Notes: generated from the letters alone by a model not told the origin. Positions 10,670-19,965 are shown, counted from the stretch's first letter. The stretch: 64,000 nt of DNA from Verrucomicrobiales bacterium (GCA_029213065.1 JARGPH010000013.1:1-64000); one strand, 5' to 3'. Numbers and translations are program-made.

Positions 10670-12655
10670 ATGGCATCCTCTAATCAACTTCCGCGGGTCA
10701 ATCCTTGCTTTGTCACCCATAACCTCGCTCTCGGCGGCGCTCAAACGGCGGTTCTGCGCTACATCAGTGCGCTTCCCGAGTGGGTTCGCGAGCGGACCAC
10801 CTTGTATTCGCAGTCCGATGACATGCCTTTGATGGATGCGGCTGAGAAAAGTGGCTTTTCCTGCGGCAGCGTGACACGTGAGGCGCCTTCCGATCCGTCT
10901 TCCTGGTTTTTGAGCTACGGAGATCTTTCCGGTCTTCCAAAGCGCCCGACTTCGCTGGTGCTGCATTCCTGGGATGATGCCGGATGGCGTTTCATCAACC
11001 GTGCCTACGACAACCTCGAGGGCATGAAAGTGGCCGGTGTTTCCCAAAAGGTGCTCGATCGTTATGCCGGTTGGGCGAAGGAGAAAAATCACGACATCGT
11101 TGGCGTGATGACTCCTCCGGTTTCAGAATTTACCTCTGCGAAGGGAAATTACGATCCTAAAGGCCGTCTCGTTGTCGCCTGGATGGGGCGCCCGCTTGAG
11201 TCCAAGGGGATCATGACTTTGCCCTATCTTCTCAAAGAGGAGCCACGCATGGTGATTCGTGCCTGGACCGGCGCTGACACGGCCGGACTCGAATACACGC
11301 AGCGCACTCAGGCCGAAGCGCTTGCGAAAGTGATCGACCTCGCCAGCAAGCTCGGCGTTGCGGATCGACTCGACATTCGCCCGCTCGACTTCAACCCCTT
11401 CAATTACAAGCACCGTCTCGAAGGCTGTCACGCCCTCCTCGGAAACAGCGAGAAGGAAGGCTATCTTCTCACCGCGGCAGAAGCACTCAGCTGCGGCATC
11501 CCCGTTGTCGTCACGAAATCCTGCGGGATCGCCGACATCATCAAAAACGGTAAGAACGGTTACCTTATCGACTGGAATTCGAACGCGAAGAAGCTTGCGA
11601 AGACCGCGCACAAGGCGCTTTTGAAAGCGGCGAACCTTTCCAGCGTCGACTGTCTTGCCTCGGCTGCAGATCTTTCGCTCGGAGCCAATTACGCGACCGC
11701 CACGAGCCGGATCCTCGGCGAGATGACGGGAACGTCTCTCCATCACCCCGACGCGGATGTCACGGTGGGACTTCGTATCCACAAGGGCACCGACGTTTCC
11801 AAGCTCGACGACGCCGTGAGCAGCCTTGCGAATCAGACGTATAAGAAATTTAAGGTGAAGTTGCTCGTCGACGGCCCCTGGTCATTCGCTGAGCCACTCG
11901 CGAAGCGTTACGGGCTTCCGCTCATCTGTACCGGTCTCGAGCCGGACATCGAGCATTGCAGCTGGTTGCACCGTCAGGCCGTTGAGGTTTGCGATACCGA
12001 GTTTTACAAGCCGCTCGATTATGACGACCAGATTATGCCGACGTATCTCGAGCGTGCTGTTCATGTCATGGAGCAGAAGAAAGTGGACGTATACGGCTGT
12101 CTTCTTCTCACCCTTGAAAACGGAACGATCGAGCCACGTCTCCACTGGCCGAACAAGGGCCTCGACACGATGTTCACCGGCAATTCCGACAACAACATGC
12201 TTCCTCACTCATCGGTTCTGATGCGTGCTGCGGCTGCTCGTAAGGCGGGCAACTATCAGGAGCGAGCCGTTGGTCTCGGTGCTGACGACTACCACCTCTG
12301 GTATCGCATTCACCAGACCGGAGGCACCTTCTTCCGCGACGATGAGGTGCGTAACGTCGTCTACCGGATTCACGAGGCGAACTCGCTCAAAATCCGTCGT
12401 GCCCGTTTCGGTGACACCGAGCAGAAGAAAAAGCAGAACTTGCTTCAGAAAGCCGCTGCTGCCGCCGGTATCACAGTGCTGGCCGGTTCAGCCTTCGGTT
12501 CGACCGGTTGTGCGGAAGACGGTGCGACGAAGGATCCTGAGCCTAAAGGACCTGAGACATCATCTGAGAAAGCGCAAAATGCCGCTCCGGAGCCAGCCCC
12601 TCAGGCCGTGTCTGCAAGTCCCGTTGAGAAGCGGACTGATCCTCCTCATTCCTAG
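10670..12655 (+). CDS. GT4-GT2 fusion glycosyltransferase with lipobox-like tail
   Basis: A 661-residue two-domain protein. Residues 1-350 are a GT-B glycosyltransferase: NLALGGAQTAVLRY at the N terminus and the EGYLLTAAE motif (Glu263-x7-Glu271) of family GT4. Residues 365-600 resemble a GT-A family GT2 domain, with SSLANQTYKKFKVKLLVDG and a DYDD acidic motif near 425. The tail is odd: a hydrophobic stretch AGITVLAGSAFGSTGC looks like a lipoprotein signal but is at the C terminus, followed by a Pro/Glu-rich segment. It probably builds a surface glycan; donor and acceptor are unknown. The next gene starts 6 bp downstream. Confidence 0.8.
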   Translation: MASSNQLPRVNPCFVTHNLALGGAQTAVLRYISALPEWVRERTTLYSQSDDMPLMDAAEKSGFSCGSVTREAPSDPSSWFLSYGDLSGLPKRPTSLVLHSWDDAGWRFINRAYDNLEGMKVAGVSQKVLDRYAGWAKEKNHDIVGVMTPPVSEFTSAKGNYDPKGRLVVAWMGRPLESKGIMTLPYLLKEEPRMVIRAWTGADTAGLEYTQRTQAEALAKVIDLASKLGVADRLDIRPLDFNPFNYKHRLEGCHALLGNSEKEGYLLTAAEALSCGIPVVVTKSCGIADIIKNGKNGYLIDWNSNAKKLAKTAHKALLKAANLSSVDCLASAADLSLGANYATATSRILGEMTGTSLHHPDADVTVGLRIHKGTDVSKLDDAVSSLANQTYKKFKVKLLVDGPWSFAEPLAKRYGLPLICTGLEPDIEHCSWLHRQAVEVCDTEFYKPLDYDDQIMPTYLERAVHVMEQKKVDVYGCLLLTLENGTIEPRLHWPNKGLDTMFTGNSDNNMLPHSSVLMRAAAARKAGNYQERAVGLGADDYHLWYRIHQTGGTFFRDDEVRNVVYRIHEANSLKIRRARFGDTEQKKKQNLLQKAAAAAGITVLAGSAFGSTGCAEDGATKDPEPKGPETSSEKAQNAAPEPAPQAVSASPVEKRTDPPHS

Positions 12656-12661
12656 TGGCGG

Positions 12662-13114
12662 ATGCCATTGATTGAGCTTTCGACCGGGATCCGGGCACCC
12701 ATAGAAAAGGTGTTCGATCTCGCGCGAAGCATCGATGCCCACATCGCGAGTGCCGGGCAGACGCAGGAGCGGGCCATTGCCGGTCGCACCTCCGGACTGA
12801 TCGAGTCAGGGGAGAGTGTCACCTGGGAAGCCCGCCATTTCGGTGTGAAACAACAGCTCACCGTAAAGATTACGGAGATGGATTTTCCCCATTCGTTTGA
12901 GGATGTCATGGTCAAAGGCGCCTTCGCCTCGATGAGCCATCGGCACGAATTCGAGGAGGCGGACGGAGTTACGGTGATGCGTGACCGGTTCGAGTTTTCA
13001 GCCCCGTTGGGAATTCTCGGGCGACTCGCTGAGAAGCTTTTCCTAACCGCCTACATGACGCGGTTCCTCGAAATTCGGAACGCGCATTTGAAGGCGGCGG
13101 CAGAAGCAGCGTAA
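12662..13114 (+). CDS. SRPBCC superfamily (polyketide cyclase/dehydrase-like) protein
   Basis: The 150-residue protein starts with the typical SRPBCC opening (IELSTGIRAPIEKVFDLARSIDAH), continues with the beta strands of the helix-grip cavity (WEARHFGVKQQLTVKI, RHEFEEADGVTVMRDRFEF) and ends with the long C-terminal helix. Such proteins bind small hydrophobic ligands; the ligand cannot be predicted. Its start lies 6 bp after the glycosyltransferase stop, so the two are probably co-transcribed. No terminator is seen, but two hairpins begin about 50 bp after its stop. Confidence 0.8.
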   Translation: MPLIELSTGIRAPIEKVFDLARSIDAHIASAGQTQERAIAGRTSGLIESGESVTWEARHFGVKQQLTVKITEMDFPHSFEDVMVKGAFASMSHRHEFEEADGVTVMRDRFEFSAPLGILGRLAEKLFLTAYMTRFLEIRNAHLKAAAEAA

Positions 13115-13166
13115 ATTATCTTTCCTCTACTTCTCAGTTTTCAAGCAGATAGCACTTTATTGCTAA

Positions 13167-13258
13167 TTTGCTGCTATTTGAGCCGAAGTTAGCAGCAAAC
13201 GGTAGGGTGTGAGATGTTTCTGCTAATTTGTTCTGAGTTGGCAGGAAATTAGCAGAAA
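13167..13258. repeat. Two tandem hairpins sharing TGCTAATTTG
   Basis: Hairpin 1 has 10-bp arms TTTGCTGCTA/TAGCAGCAAA (13167-13199). Hairpin 2 has 13-bp perfect arms TTTCTGCTAATTT/AAATTAGCAGAAA (13217-13258). The decamer TGCTAATTTG occurs just before and within the two hairpins (13161, 13221). The block is AT-rich compared with its surroundings and lies between convergent genes. It could be a termination or processing site or a REP-like element; no T-tract follows. Confidence 0.7.
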
Positions 13259-13391
13259 GAGAAGCGGGCGTTTTGTCGTCCTATAGTCAGGTGCGGGCAG
13301 CTTTCGCATGATTCATGGAACGGGACGCGCGCTTGCTGATACCGGATTAAGAGGAGGATTAAGAAAAAAGAAAAAGAGGCGAGCTTCGCTC

Positions 13392-13991
13392 TTAAATCCC
13401 ACCGCGGATTTTTTCGCCGATGAAGCGGAGGACGTCGAGGCGTCCGTCGTTGTTCGCGGCGGAGGTAATGAAAGTGGGCGGGTCGCCTTCGGAAAACTCT
13501 TTCATTGCGTCGAGGAAGGCCTGCCGGTTCTTCTCGATTTTTCCTTTTTTCAGTTTGTCCGATTTTGTGAAAACGAGAGAGAAGGGGACTCCCACTTCAA
13601 CGAGCCAGGACACGAAGTCGAGGTCGTTTTTCATGGGGGAATGTCTCGAATCGATGAGAACAAACACGTGCGAGAGCTCTTCCCGGCTTTCGAGGTAGTC
13701 GGCGACGAAGTCGTTGAAACGGTAGCGTTCGGCCTTGGCGGCTTTGGCGTAGCCGTAGCCGGGAAGATCGACGAGGGCCCACTCTTTGTTCACAACGAAG
13801 AAATTGATCAGCCGCGTATGGCCGGGTTTCTGGGATACTTTCGCGAGGCCCTTCTGGTTGCAGAGCATGTTCAGAAGCGATGACTTCCCCACATTGGAGC
13901 GACCAATGAAAGCGAACTCCGGGAGCTCCGAAGGCGGACAGTCCTGGAGCCCTGCTGCGCTGGTATGGAAAGTGGCGGTGGTGATTTTCAT
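13392..13991 (-). CDS. engB: Ribosome biogenesis GTPase EngB (YihA)
   Basis: A 199-residue TRAFAC GTPase: G1 GRSNVGKSSLL (residues 30-40), G2 region PGHTRLINFF, G3 DLPGYGYAKA, G4 TKSDKLKKG and G5 TSAANNDG. Order and length match EngB, an essential GTPase in large-subunit ribosome assembly. The frame extends eight codons further to 14015; I chose the start giving MKITTATFHTSA because EngB proteins begin with this strand. The second assembly GTPase, rsgA, follows on the same strand upstream across a 250-bp gap. Confidence 0.95.
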   Translation of the reverse strand: MKITTATFHTSAAGLQDCPPSELPEFAFIGRSNVGKSSLLNMLCNQKGLAKVSQKPGHTRLINFFVVNKEWALVDLPGYGYAKAAKAERYRFNDFVADYLESREELSHVFVLIDSRHSPMKNDLDFVSWLVEVGVPFSLVFTKSDKLKKGKIEKNRQAFLDAMKEFSEGDPPTFITSAANNDGRLDVLRFIGEKIRGGI

Positions 13992-14114
13992 GGGGAAATA
14001 CGCTGCGCGAATCAATGTTCAGAAGTTAAAACGCGAATGAGCGCAAATGATAGTAGAGACTCGCGATTGATTTGGAAAGGACACGTGATATCAGAGCCCG
14101 GCGGATCTGTGTGA

Positions 14115-14194
14115 ATCGGATTCCATCTGTGGGAGCGAAGCGCATCGGTGTAAAAGAAGAGCTATCAGCGATTTCAGCACAGATGAAATCGGAT
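14115..14194. repeat. Inverted repeat between engB and rsgA
   Basis: ATCGGATTCCATCTGTG (14115-14131) pairs with CACAGATGAAATCGGAT (14178-14194) at 15 of 17 positions. CACAGATG occurs again near 14208. This fills most of the 250-bp intergenic space, which holds no convincing gene. Confidence 0.5.
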
Positions 14195-14242
14195 TTTCGT
14201 AGATGAACACAGATGATTGCAGGGTTCTGAAAATTCTACGCT

Positions 14243-15346
14243 CTAGAGGCGGGGGTTCTCCTCCCATTCGAGGTCGATGCGGTCGGCGAGATTGCGGGCT
14301 TTGATTTTGTGATCCCGCTTTGAGCGGCGCTCCAGCGTCATCTTCCGCTTCTTGAGTCGGCGCTTCAGCTCGGCGATTTCCTCTTCGAGTTTGAGGTAGC
14401 CCTCGTAGCGATCTGTGGAAAGTCTACCGGATTCAACCGCTTCGCGAATCGCGCAACCGGCATCGGTGCCGTGTTTGCAGTCGTGGAATTTACAGCTCGC
14501 TGCGATTTCTTCGATGTCGGTGAATTTCTCGCGCAGGGTGTATTCGTCAGTCCACATCTGGACTTCCCGAATTCCCGGGTTGTCGATGAGAATTCCCCCC
14601 TGCTCGAGGACGATGAGCTCGCGCGCCGTCGTGGTGTGGCGTCCTTTTCCGGTGACGTTGTTCACTTCGCCCTCCTCTTGCCAGACGTCGCCTAACATCG
14701 CATTAATGAGTGAGGATTTACCGACTCCGCTCGATCCCACGAAGGTGATGGACCGGCCCGGTTCGAGATAATTCTCGATCACTTTGACGTTCTCGCCATT
14801 CACCGCGCTGGTGATAATGACGTCGGCTTCGGCGTTCAGCTCACGAATCGATCTCGCGGCCTCCTCGTTCTGTTCTCTGGGAAAAAGATCGGATTTGTTT
14901 ACGAGAACGATGGCCCGCGCCTCACTTCGGTTCACGAGAGCGAAGAAGCGCTCCATACGCCGCAAGTTCAGATCGGAACCCGCATCGGTGACGATACAGA
15001 CCATGGAGACATTCGCGGCCATGACCTGTTCCTCGCTGCTCTTGCCGGGCTCCTTGCGGGAAAAGCAGGTCTGTCTCGAAAGCCGGGCGCGGATGACGTG
15101 GTCGAGCTCGCCGGTTCCGGTCTCGAGAGCGACCCAGTCTCCGACAGCGGGAAGAGCGGCGTCACTCTCGGCGTCGTGGTAGACCTTCCCGCTCATGACG
15201 ACTTCGTATTCAATACCGCCTTCGGTGAGCGCTCCGTAAGTGATCTTGTTGTCGCGAATGAGACGCGCGGGTATCCATCCCTTTTTTGCAAAAGGGGCGA
15301 ATTCCTTTTCGAAGTCGTCATTCCATCCAAGCTCGGCGAGCGTCAT
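14243..15346 (-). CDS. rsgA: Small-subunit biogenesis GTPase RsgA
   Basis: A 367-residue circularly permuted GTPase with the RsgA order G4-G5-G1-G3: NKSDLFPRE, TSAVNGENV, GSSGVGKSSLINAML, DNPGIREVQMW. An N-terminal OB-fold precedes it (GDWVALETG) and a C-terminal zinc site follows (C-x5-H-x-C pattern in SCKFHDCKHGTDAGC). RsgA tests and releases maturation factors from the 30S subunit. The frame extends 12 codons to 15382; I prefer the ATG giving MTLAELGWNDDF, the usual RsgA opening. The C terminus carries a basic helix (ELKRRLKKRKMTLERR). Confidence 0.95.
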   Translation of the reverse strand: MTLAELGWNDDFEKEFAPFAKKGWIPARLIRDNKITYGALTEGGIEYEVVMSGKVYHDAESDAALPAVGDWVALETGTGELDHVIRARLSRQTCFSRKEPGKSSEEQVMAANVSMVCIVTDAGSDLNLRRMERFFALVNRSEARAIVLVNKSDLFPREQNEEAARSIRELNAEADVIITSAVNGENVKVIENYLEPGRSITFVGSSGVGKSSLINAMLGDVWQEEGEVNNVTGKGRHTTTARELIVLEQGGILIDNPGIREVQMWTDEYTLREKFTDIEEIAASCKFHDCKHGTDAGCAIREAVESGRLSTDRYEGYLKLEEEIAELKRRLKKRKMTLERRSKRDHKIKARNLADRIDLEWEENPRL

Positions 15347-15433
15347 ATTTTGGAGTGTAACGGGGCAGAGAGCCTCTTTCATCCGAAAAAAGCATGGAAA
15401 TCGACAAGGTGGGCAGTTTATGCGTAACCTGTC

Positions 15434-15910
15434 ATGATGAAGCTCTGGTTGAAGATCTTAATTTGTGTTCTCGTGATCAACCTTCTCGGTGGAGCGGGAG
15501 CCTTCTTTACGATGGGTGCCATCGACGGTTGGTATGCGGAGCTGAACAAACCTCCCGGAGTGCCGGCGTCGTGGGTGTTCGGGCCGGTCTGGACGGTTCT
15601 CTACGCGATGATAGGCCTTTCCCTTGCGCTCTTCTGGCATCGGGTCGCTTCAGGGAAAGAGAAGAGGACCGCGCTGACCTGGTTTTTTGTTCAGATGGTG
15701 CTGAACCTCAGCTGGACTCCCTTGTTCTTCGGCGCGCATTGGCTCGGCGTTTCCCTGCTCGTGATTCTGGGAATGTGGGCAAGCATTCTCGTCACGCTGA
15801 TTTTGTTCAGCAAACAAGACCAAATCGCGGGAAGGTTACTGAACCCCTATTTGGTCTGGGTTTCCTACGCCACCTATCTGAACGCCGGCTACTGGTGGCT
15901 GAACAGGTAA
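15434..15910 (+). CDS. tspO: TspO/MBR family membrane protein
   Basis: A 158-residue five-helix membrane protein with TspO signatures: WYAELNKPPGVPASWVFGP in the first loop and helix, VWTVLYAMIG, the NLSWTPLFFG helix, and the terminal PYLVWVSYATYLNAGYWWLN. TspO binds and may degrade porphyrins and affects stress responses. A second ATG is the next codon. It is divergent from rsgA with about 90 bp between starts and stands alone. Confidence 0.92.
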   Translation: MMKLWLKILICVLVINLLGGAGAFFTMGAIDGWYAELNKPPGVPASWVFGPVWTVLYAMIGLSLALFWHRVASGKEKRTALTWFFVQMVLNLSWTPLFFGAHWLGVSLLVILGMWASILVTLILFSKQDQIAGRLLNPYLVWVSYATYLNAGYWWLNR

Positions 15911-15993
15911 AGCAGGAACTTTTTCTGGTCCAAGTCACTATCGTCGCTTCCATATGCCGCCTTAGGTAAACGTGAGTGCAGAAAAGTGATTGC

Positions 15994-16130
15994 GGGTGGG
16001 GCGAATCGTCCCGATGAGCCGCGTTGTCCGATGCAATATAGACCAACCCAGTCCCTTTGCTGCGAAGCGGTGAGGTGATTCGAGCCTCATAGAGGATCAC
16101 GCGGATCGGCTGGGACGCCTCTCCCTACCC
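15994..16130. mobile_element. MITE-like element, copy 1
   Basis: A 137-bp unit bounded by 19-bp imperfect inverted ends: GGGTGGGGCGAATCGTCCC (15994-16012) and GGGACGCCTCTCCCTACCC (16112-16130). It matches, in the opposite orientation, the element at 58756-58895 over its whole length, including GATGAGCCGC, TGCGAAGCGG, CATAGAGGATCACGCGGATCGG and both ends. It has no coding capacity, so it must be mobilised in trans if mobile. Confidence 0.75.
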
Positions 16131-16181
16131 AAAATTTGCGCAGGGCTGGCTGCGTTTGCCGTAAGAGTGTCCCCCGGCACC

Positions 16182-17519
16182 TCAGGATAATTTCAGAGGC
16201 CCGTCGCTGCAGAACAGTTCGGTGCCGAAGGTGTCGATGCGGTGTCCCATGGCGTGGGCGACTGAGAGCCAGAGACGGTTGTGAGGGGTGTTTTTCTCGA
16301 CGTTGAGGCGGCGACCCATTTGGAATCCGGTCGCTTTTTCCCCGCCGAAAAGCACAAACGGAATATTATCCAAAGTGTGGGTGTTTCCTTTTCCCAGCTC
16401 ATTCAGCCAGACCACAAGGGTGTTGTCCAGCATGCTCCCGTCAGCGCCCGGCTCGGGTGTGTCGGAGAGCTTTTTGAGAAGGTAGGCCAGCTCACCGGCG
16501 AACCATTCGTTGATCTTTGTGAGCTTTTCCATCGCTTCTCCATTGTTGTCCGGTTCGTGGGAGAGACCGTGATGGCCTTCTTCGATTCCGAGCCATTGCA
16601 TCCTGGCCTGACCGACCGAGCGCATGAACTGCAGGGTCGCGACACGGGTCATGTCGTTGGCCATCGCATTGACGAGCAAGTCCATCTGCATGCGACTGAT
16701 CCGTGGCGTGTTGTCGTTTACCAACTCGATTTTCGGGTCAATCTCAGGCATGGGGTGAGCGAGAGTATCGTTCTCGCCCTGATGGGAAATCTCCTGTTCC
16801 AGTTCGCGGATCAGGTTGAGGTGTTCAGTCAAAAGCTGCTGGTCCTCGCTACCGAGCTTCGAGGACATCTTTTTCAAATCGGCGCTGACGCTGTCGACGA
16901 TGCCGGTGAGCGAAGCTTTATCCCGCTGCTTTCCGTAAAGTTTTTCGATCATCAAACCGGGATCGTCGATCGGGGCAACGGGCTTGTTCGGGCCGGCGTA
17001 GCTCATGCGGGTCCAGGGATCGGCGCGATGGGGAACCGCAACGCCGAATTCGAGTGAGCCGAAGCGGGTCCGGGTTGCTTCGTTTTTCTGGAAGAAATTC
17101 TTCAGTTCCTGGTCAATCGAAATGCCGCTGGCCCAACCTGCGGGGGTGTCGGAACCGCCCTGAATGTTGCCCGGGAAAAGCTCGGTGCCGGTGAGGAGGC
17201 AGCTCATTCCCCGCATGTGTCGGTCGCCGTCGCCGCCGACTTTGTTCGAGAGGCCGTGGATCACGGTCATGCGATTGCGGAACGGTTCGAGCGGCTTGAG
17301 AATGCGTTTGAGCTTGAAATCTTTCCCGTCACCTTCCGGCCAGAACTCTTCGGGAACGGTTCCGTTGGGGGAAAACATCACGATGACCCGCTGCTTTTTG
17401 CCATTCCCGTCGGCGGCGTGGAGCGAGTTGAAACCGGGGAGGCCGGTGAGAAAAGGAGCGGCTCCGGCGGAGATACCGAGGCTTTTGAGAAACTGGCGAC
17501 GATCGTGGGATGAGTTCAT
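16182..17519 (-). CDS. DUF1552 Tat-exported protein, module B
   Basis: A 445-residue protein opening with DRRQFLKSLGISAGAA, a twin-arginine signal. The DUF1552 pattern follows: VIVMFSPNGTVPEEFWP, MTVIHGLSNKVGGDGDRHMRG, SIDQELKNFF and, near the end, LVVWLNELGKGNTHTLDNIPFVLFGG. DUF1552 proteins resemble DUF1501 in fold and context; no activity is established. Its start codon overlaps the stop of the upstream DUF1592-type gene (ATGA), showing translational coupling. Confidence 0.92.
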   Translation of the reverse strand: MNSSHDRRQFLKSLGISAGAAPFLTGLPGFNSLHAADGNGKKQRVIVMFSPNGTVPEEFWPEGDGKDFKLKRILKPLEPFRNRMTVIHGLSNKVGGDGDRHMRGMSCLLTGTELFPGNIQGGSDTPAGWASGISIDQELKNFFQKNEATRTRFGSLEFGVAVPHRADPWTRMSYAGPNKPVAPIDDPGLMIEKLYGKQRDKASLTGIVDSVSADLKKMSSKLGSEDQQLLTEHLNLIRELEQEISHQGENDTLAHPMPEIDPKIELVNDNTPRISRMQMDLLVNAMANDMTRVATLQFMRSVGQARMQWLGIEEGHHGLSHEPDNNGEAMEKLTKINEWFAGELAYLLKKLSDTPEPGADGSMLDNTLVVWLNELGKGNTHTLDNIPFVLFGGEKATGFQMGRRLNVEKNTPHNRLWLSVAHAMGHRIDTFGTELFCSDGPLKLS

Positions 17520-19849
17520 GATTTGGGCGTTTCAGGTCGGGTGGCGAGAGTGGCTATTTTAACGAGAAGGTAGCGAATATTAAAGTTGGTGTTTTGAAAG
17601 TGCTGCTGGAGTTGATTCATCGTTTCCGGGCCGTAGGCGAGAGCGGGTTGCTTGACGCTGTGGTGGAACATTTGTCTGACAAAGGCACGGTGGGAGCTTT
17701 CTGAATTGGCGGCGAACTCAGCGACCTCGCGTGGTCCTTTGATTTCGATTCTCTCGCCGGAATCGGTTTCGAGAATGCCGTCATCGTTAATCGGCTTGTC
17801 TTCTTCTTTGGCGCGCCAGCGACCGATCGCATCATAGTGCTCGAGGCTGAATCCAAGCGGGTTGATCATCGAGTGACAGGCCATGCACGCTTTTGCCCGC
17901 GTCAGTTCAGTGACTTTCTCCCGCATCGAAAGATGGGGCGGAAAGTCGTTGTCTTTGAATTCGATCGCTTCCGGCGGCGGCTTCAGAGTCATCCCCGCGA
18001 TGTTGCGCGTCAGAAAGACGCCCCGGTGGATCGGCGAGGTGTTGTTGTGATAGGCAAAAGCGGTCATCAGATAGGGATGGGTGATGACACCGGTGCGGGC
18101 CTGCCCGGGAAGGTCGGCCTTTTGAAAACTGCCTTTGATTTCCGGTTTGCCGTAGATTTTACCAAGGCGTTCGTTGAGAAACATTTTGTCGGAAAGGAGC
18201 AACTCGCGGTAGTCGGACTTTTCGCTCCAGGTGATCTCATCGAGAAAAAGTTCGAGCGAGGTGCGGAGGTCCGCCATTACCTCCGGACTGAAATCGGGAA
18301 ACAACTCGCTGTCTTTTGAAACCTGCTGAGCCTTGTCGAGTTCGAGCCAGTGGTGGAAAAATTCCCGGGTTTTGTTTCGGGCGCGTCCGTCGTGGAGCAT
18401 TTGCCAGGCCTTCTCTTCAACCTGCTTGGCGTTGCTCAGTTTTCCCTGCTCAGCCGCCTTGCGCAAATTGCGGTTCGGGATCGAATCCCAGAGCGCGAGC
18501 GCCATTGTCGAGGCACGCGCCCACGGTCCGGTCGGCGAATCGAACGCGGTATCGGGATAGAGAAAGCGTGGCGATGTCAGGGAAAGCAGCACAATCCGGC
18601 GAATCGCTTCGTCGGTTTCCCCGTGCTTTTCGAAGGCTTTGTCGACAAAGAGGGACTTCTCCTCCGGCTTGAGAGGACGACGGAAGGCGACCGACGGGAA
18701 CTGTGCTCCGAATTCACGAAGCTTTTTACCACGCTCGGGATCGTCCTTTTTGACCTTCGCGAGGTCTTTCAAATTCTCGACGACATACTCCGCCGCTTCG
18801 TAGGCTCCGTCGGTGACGGCGTCGAGCCACTGACGGGAGACGCTGGAGCCGCGCTCGTAGCCGTAGCTGCGATCGTCGGCGGGGAACTGGGCGGTGGACG
18901 TGAAGACAGGGTGGCTCCAGTTCGTCGTGAGCACTTTTTCAGGAATCGTTTCGAGAATCCCGCCCGGCTTTTTCCAGAGCAGCTCGACGTAGCCCTTGTC
19001 GGCTTTGAATTTGAAATACCGCATCGCGAGCGGGTAGCGTCTCCCGCCGAGGAGGAACATCTTCGCCGACTCGTCTCTGATTTCGTTGTTCGGGGCAACC
19101 CAGCCGTCAATCACCTTCGGATTGTCATTGTTCGTGTCGTAGCTGTTGAGGTTGAGAAAAACCCCGTTCCTGGTGCGGATCACGAACTCGTAAACGCCGG
19201 TCTCCTCGATCATGATAGAGCCATCCCATTGCATCGCGAACTCTTCGGGGATGAATGTCTTGTCTTCCGGAACTTTGGGAATTCCGCTTTTGAAGTCAAA
19301 GTGCACCTTTTTATCGACTCGTTTGAAGGTGTCTTTTCCCGCCAGTTCCTTGTCGACGCGAAATCTCCCGCTCGCGTAGTAGGTGGCATTGAGGCCCGGT
19401 TTGTCGATTTCGGGCGGGTTGTGGGAATCCCGGAAATAGCCCATGATGTCGGCGAGGGAATTGAGATACTGAGGGCGTGTTAACCGCGTAATATCGGTGG
19501 TCACCGCGTTCAGCTTTGCCTGCGCGGCAGGGGAGTAAAAGGCGTGGAAGATGTATTCCGCGACCGCTTTGGCATCGGGGCCGACGCAATCATCCTCATT
19601 ATCCTCGGGCATGGTGCGCTCGATACGGCCGGCGAGAGATTCGAGGGTTCGGTCTCCCACGAGCGGATCGGCGTCGACGTCTTCAGCTCCCTCACCGGTC
19701 TCGCCGTGGCATTCGAGGCACTGCTTTTGGTAAATCGCCTTTCCGGGATGATTCTCCAGATCCAGCGCCGCAACGAATCCCGCGCTGACAAAACATTGTG
19801 TCAGAAGCAGAATGAGAAAAAGGGAGCGTGGATAAGGGGAGCGCATCAC
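17516..19849 (-). CDS. DUF1587/1592/1588/1585 cytochrome-like exported protein with PA14-like domain, module B
   Basis: A 777-residue exported protein. After the signal peptide a c-type haem site CLECHGETGEG appears near residue 42, followed by DUF1587/DUF1595 segments (RLTRPQYLNSLADIMGYF), a PA14-like beta domain around 155-310 (MQWDGSIMIEETGVYEFVI), DUF1592 (TMALALWDSIPNRNL), DUF1588 (GVITHPYLMTAFAYHNNTS) and DUF1585 at the C terminus. A second CxxCH (CMACHSMINPLGFSLEHYD) lies in the DUF1588 part. PA14 domains often bind carbohydrate. It overlaps its DUF1552 partner by 4 bp. Electron transfer during glycan use is plausible but unproven. Confidence 0.92.
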   Translation of the reverse strand: MMRSPYPRSLFLILLLTQCFVSAGFVAALDLENHPGKAIYQKQCLECHGETGEGAEDVDADPLVGDRTLESLAGRIERTMPEDNEDDCVGPDAKAVAEYIFHAFYSPAAQAKLNAVTTDITRLTRPQYLNSLADIMGYFRDSHNPPEIDKPGLNATYYASGRFRVDKELAGKDTFKRVDKKVHFDFKSGIPKVPEDKTFIPEEFAMQWDGSIMIEETGVYEFVIRTRNGVFLNLNSYDTNNDNPKVIDGWVAPNNEIRDESAKMFLLGGRRYPLAMRYFKFKADKGYVELLWKKPGGILETIPEKVLTTNWSHPVFTSTAQFPADDRSYGYERGSSVSRQWLDAVTDGAYEAAEYVVENLKDLAKVKKDDPERGKKLREFGAQFPSVAFRRPLKPEEKSLFVDKAFEKHGETDEAIRRIVLLSLTSPRFLYPDTAFDSPTGPWARASTMALALWDSIPNRNLRKAAEQGKLSNAKQVEEKAWQMLHDGRARNKTREFFHHWLELDKAQQVSKDSELFPDFSPEVMADLRTSLELFLDEITWSEKSDYRELLLSDKMFLNERLGKIYGKPEIKGSFQKADLPGQARTGVITHPYLMTAFAYHNNTSPIHRGVFLTRNIAGMTLKPPPEAIEFKDNDFPPHLSMREKVTELTRAKACMACHSMINPLGFSLEHYDAIGRWRAKEEDKPINDDGILETDSGERIEIKGPREVAEFAANSESSHRAFVRQMFHHSVKQPALAYGPETMNQLQQHFQNTNFNIRYLLVKIATLATRPETPKS

Positions 19850-19965
19850 TCTAAAGATCGATTTTTAGCGGCTAAAGTCAGGGTACGTAAACTGGGCGAA
19901 AATCTTAGACAGAAGGGCTATGACCTCTCTTTGACTTGGATCGAATCGTGGGCGAATCTCGGCTT

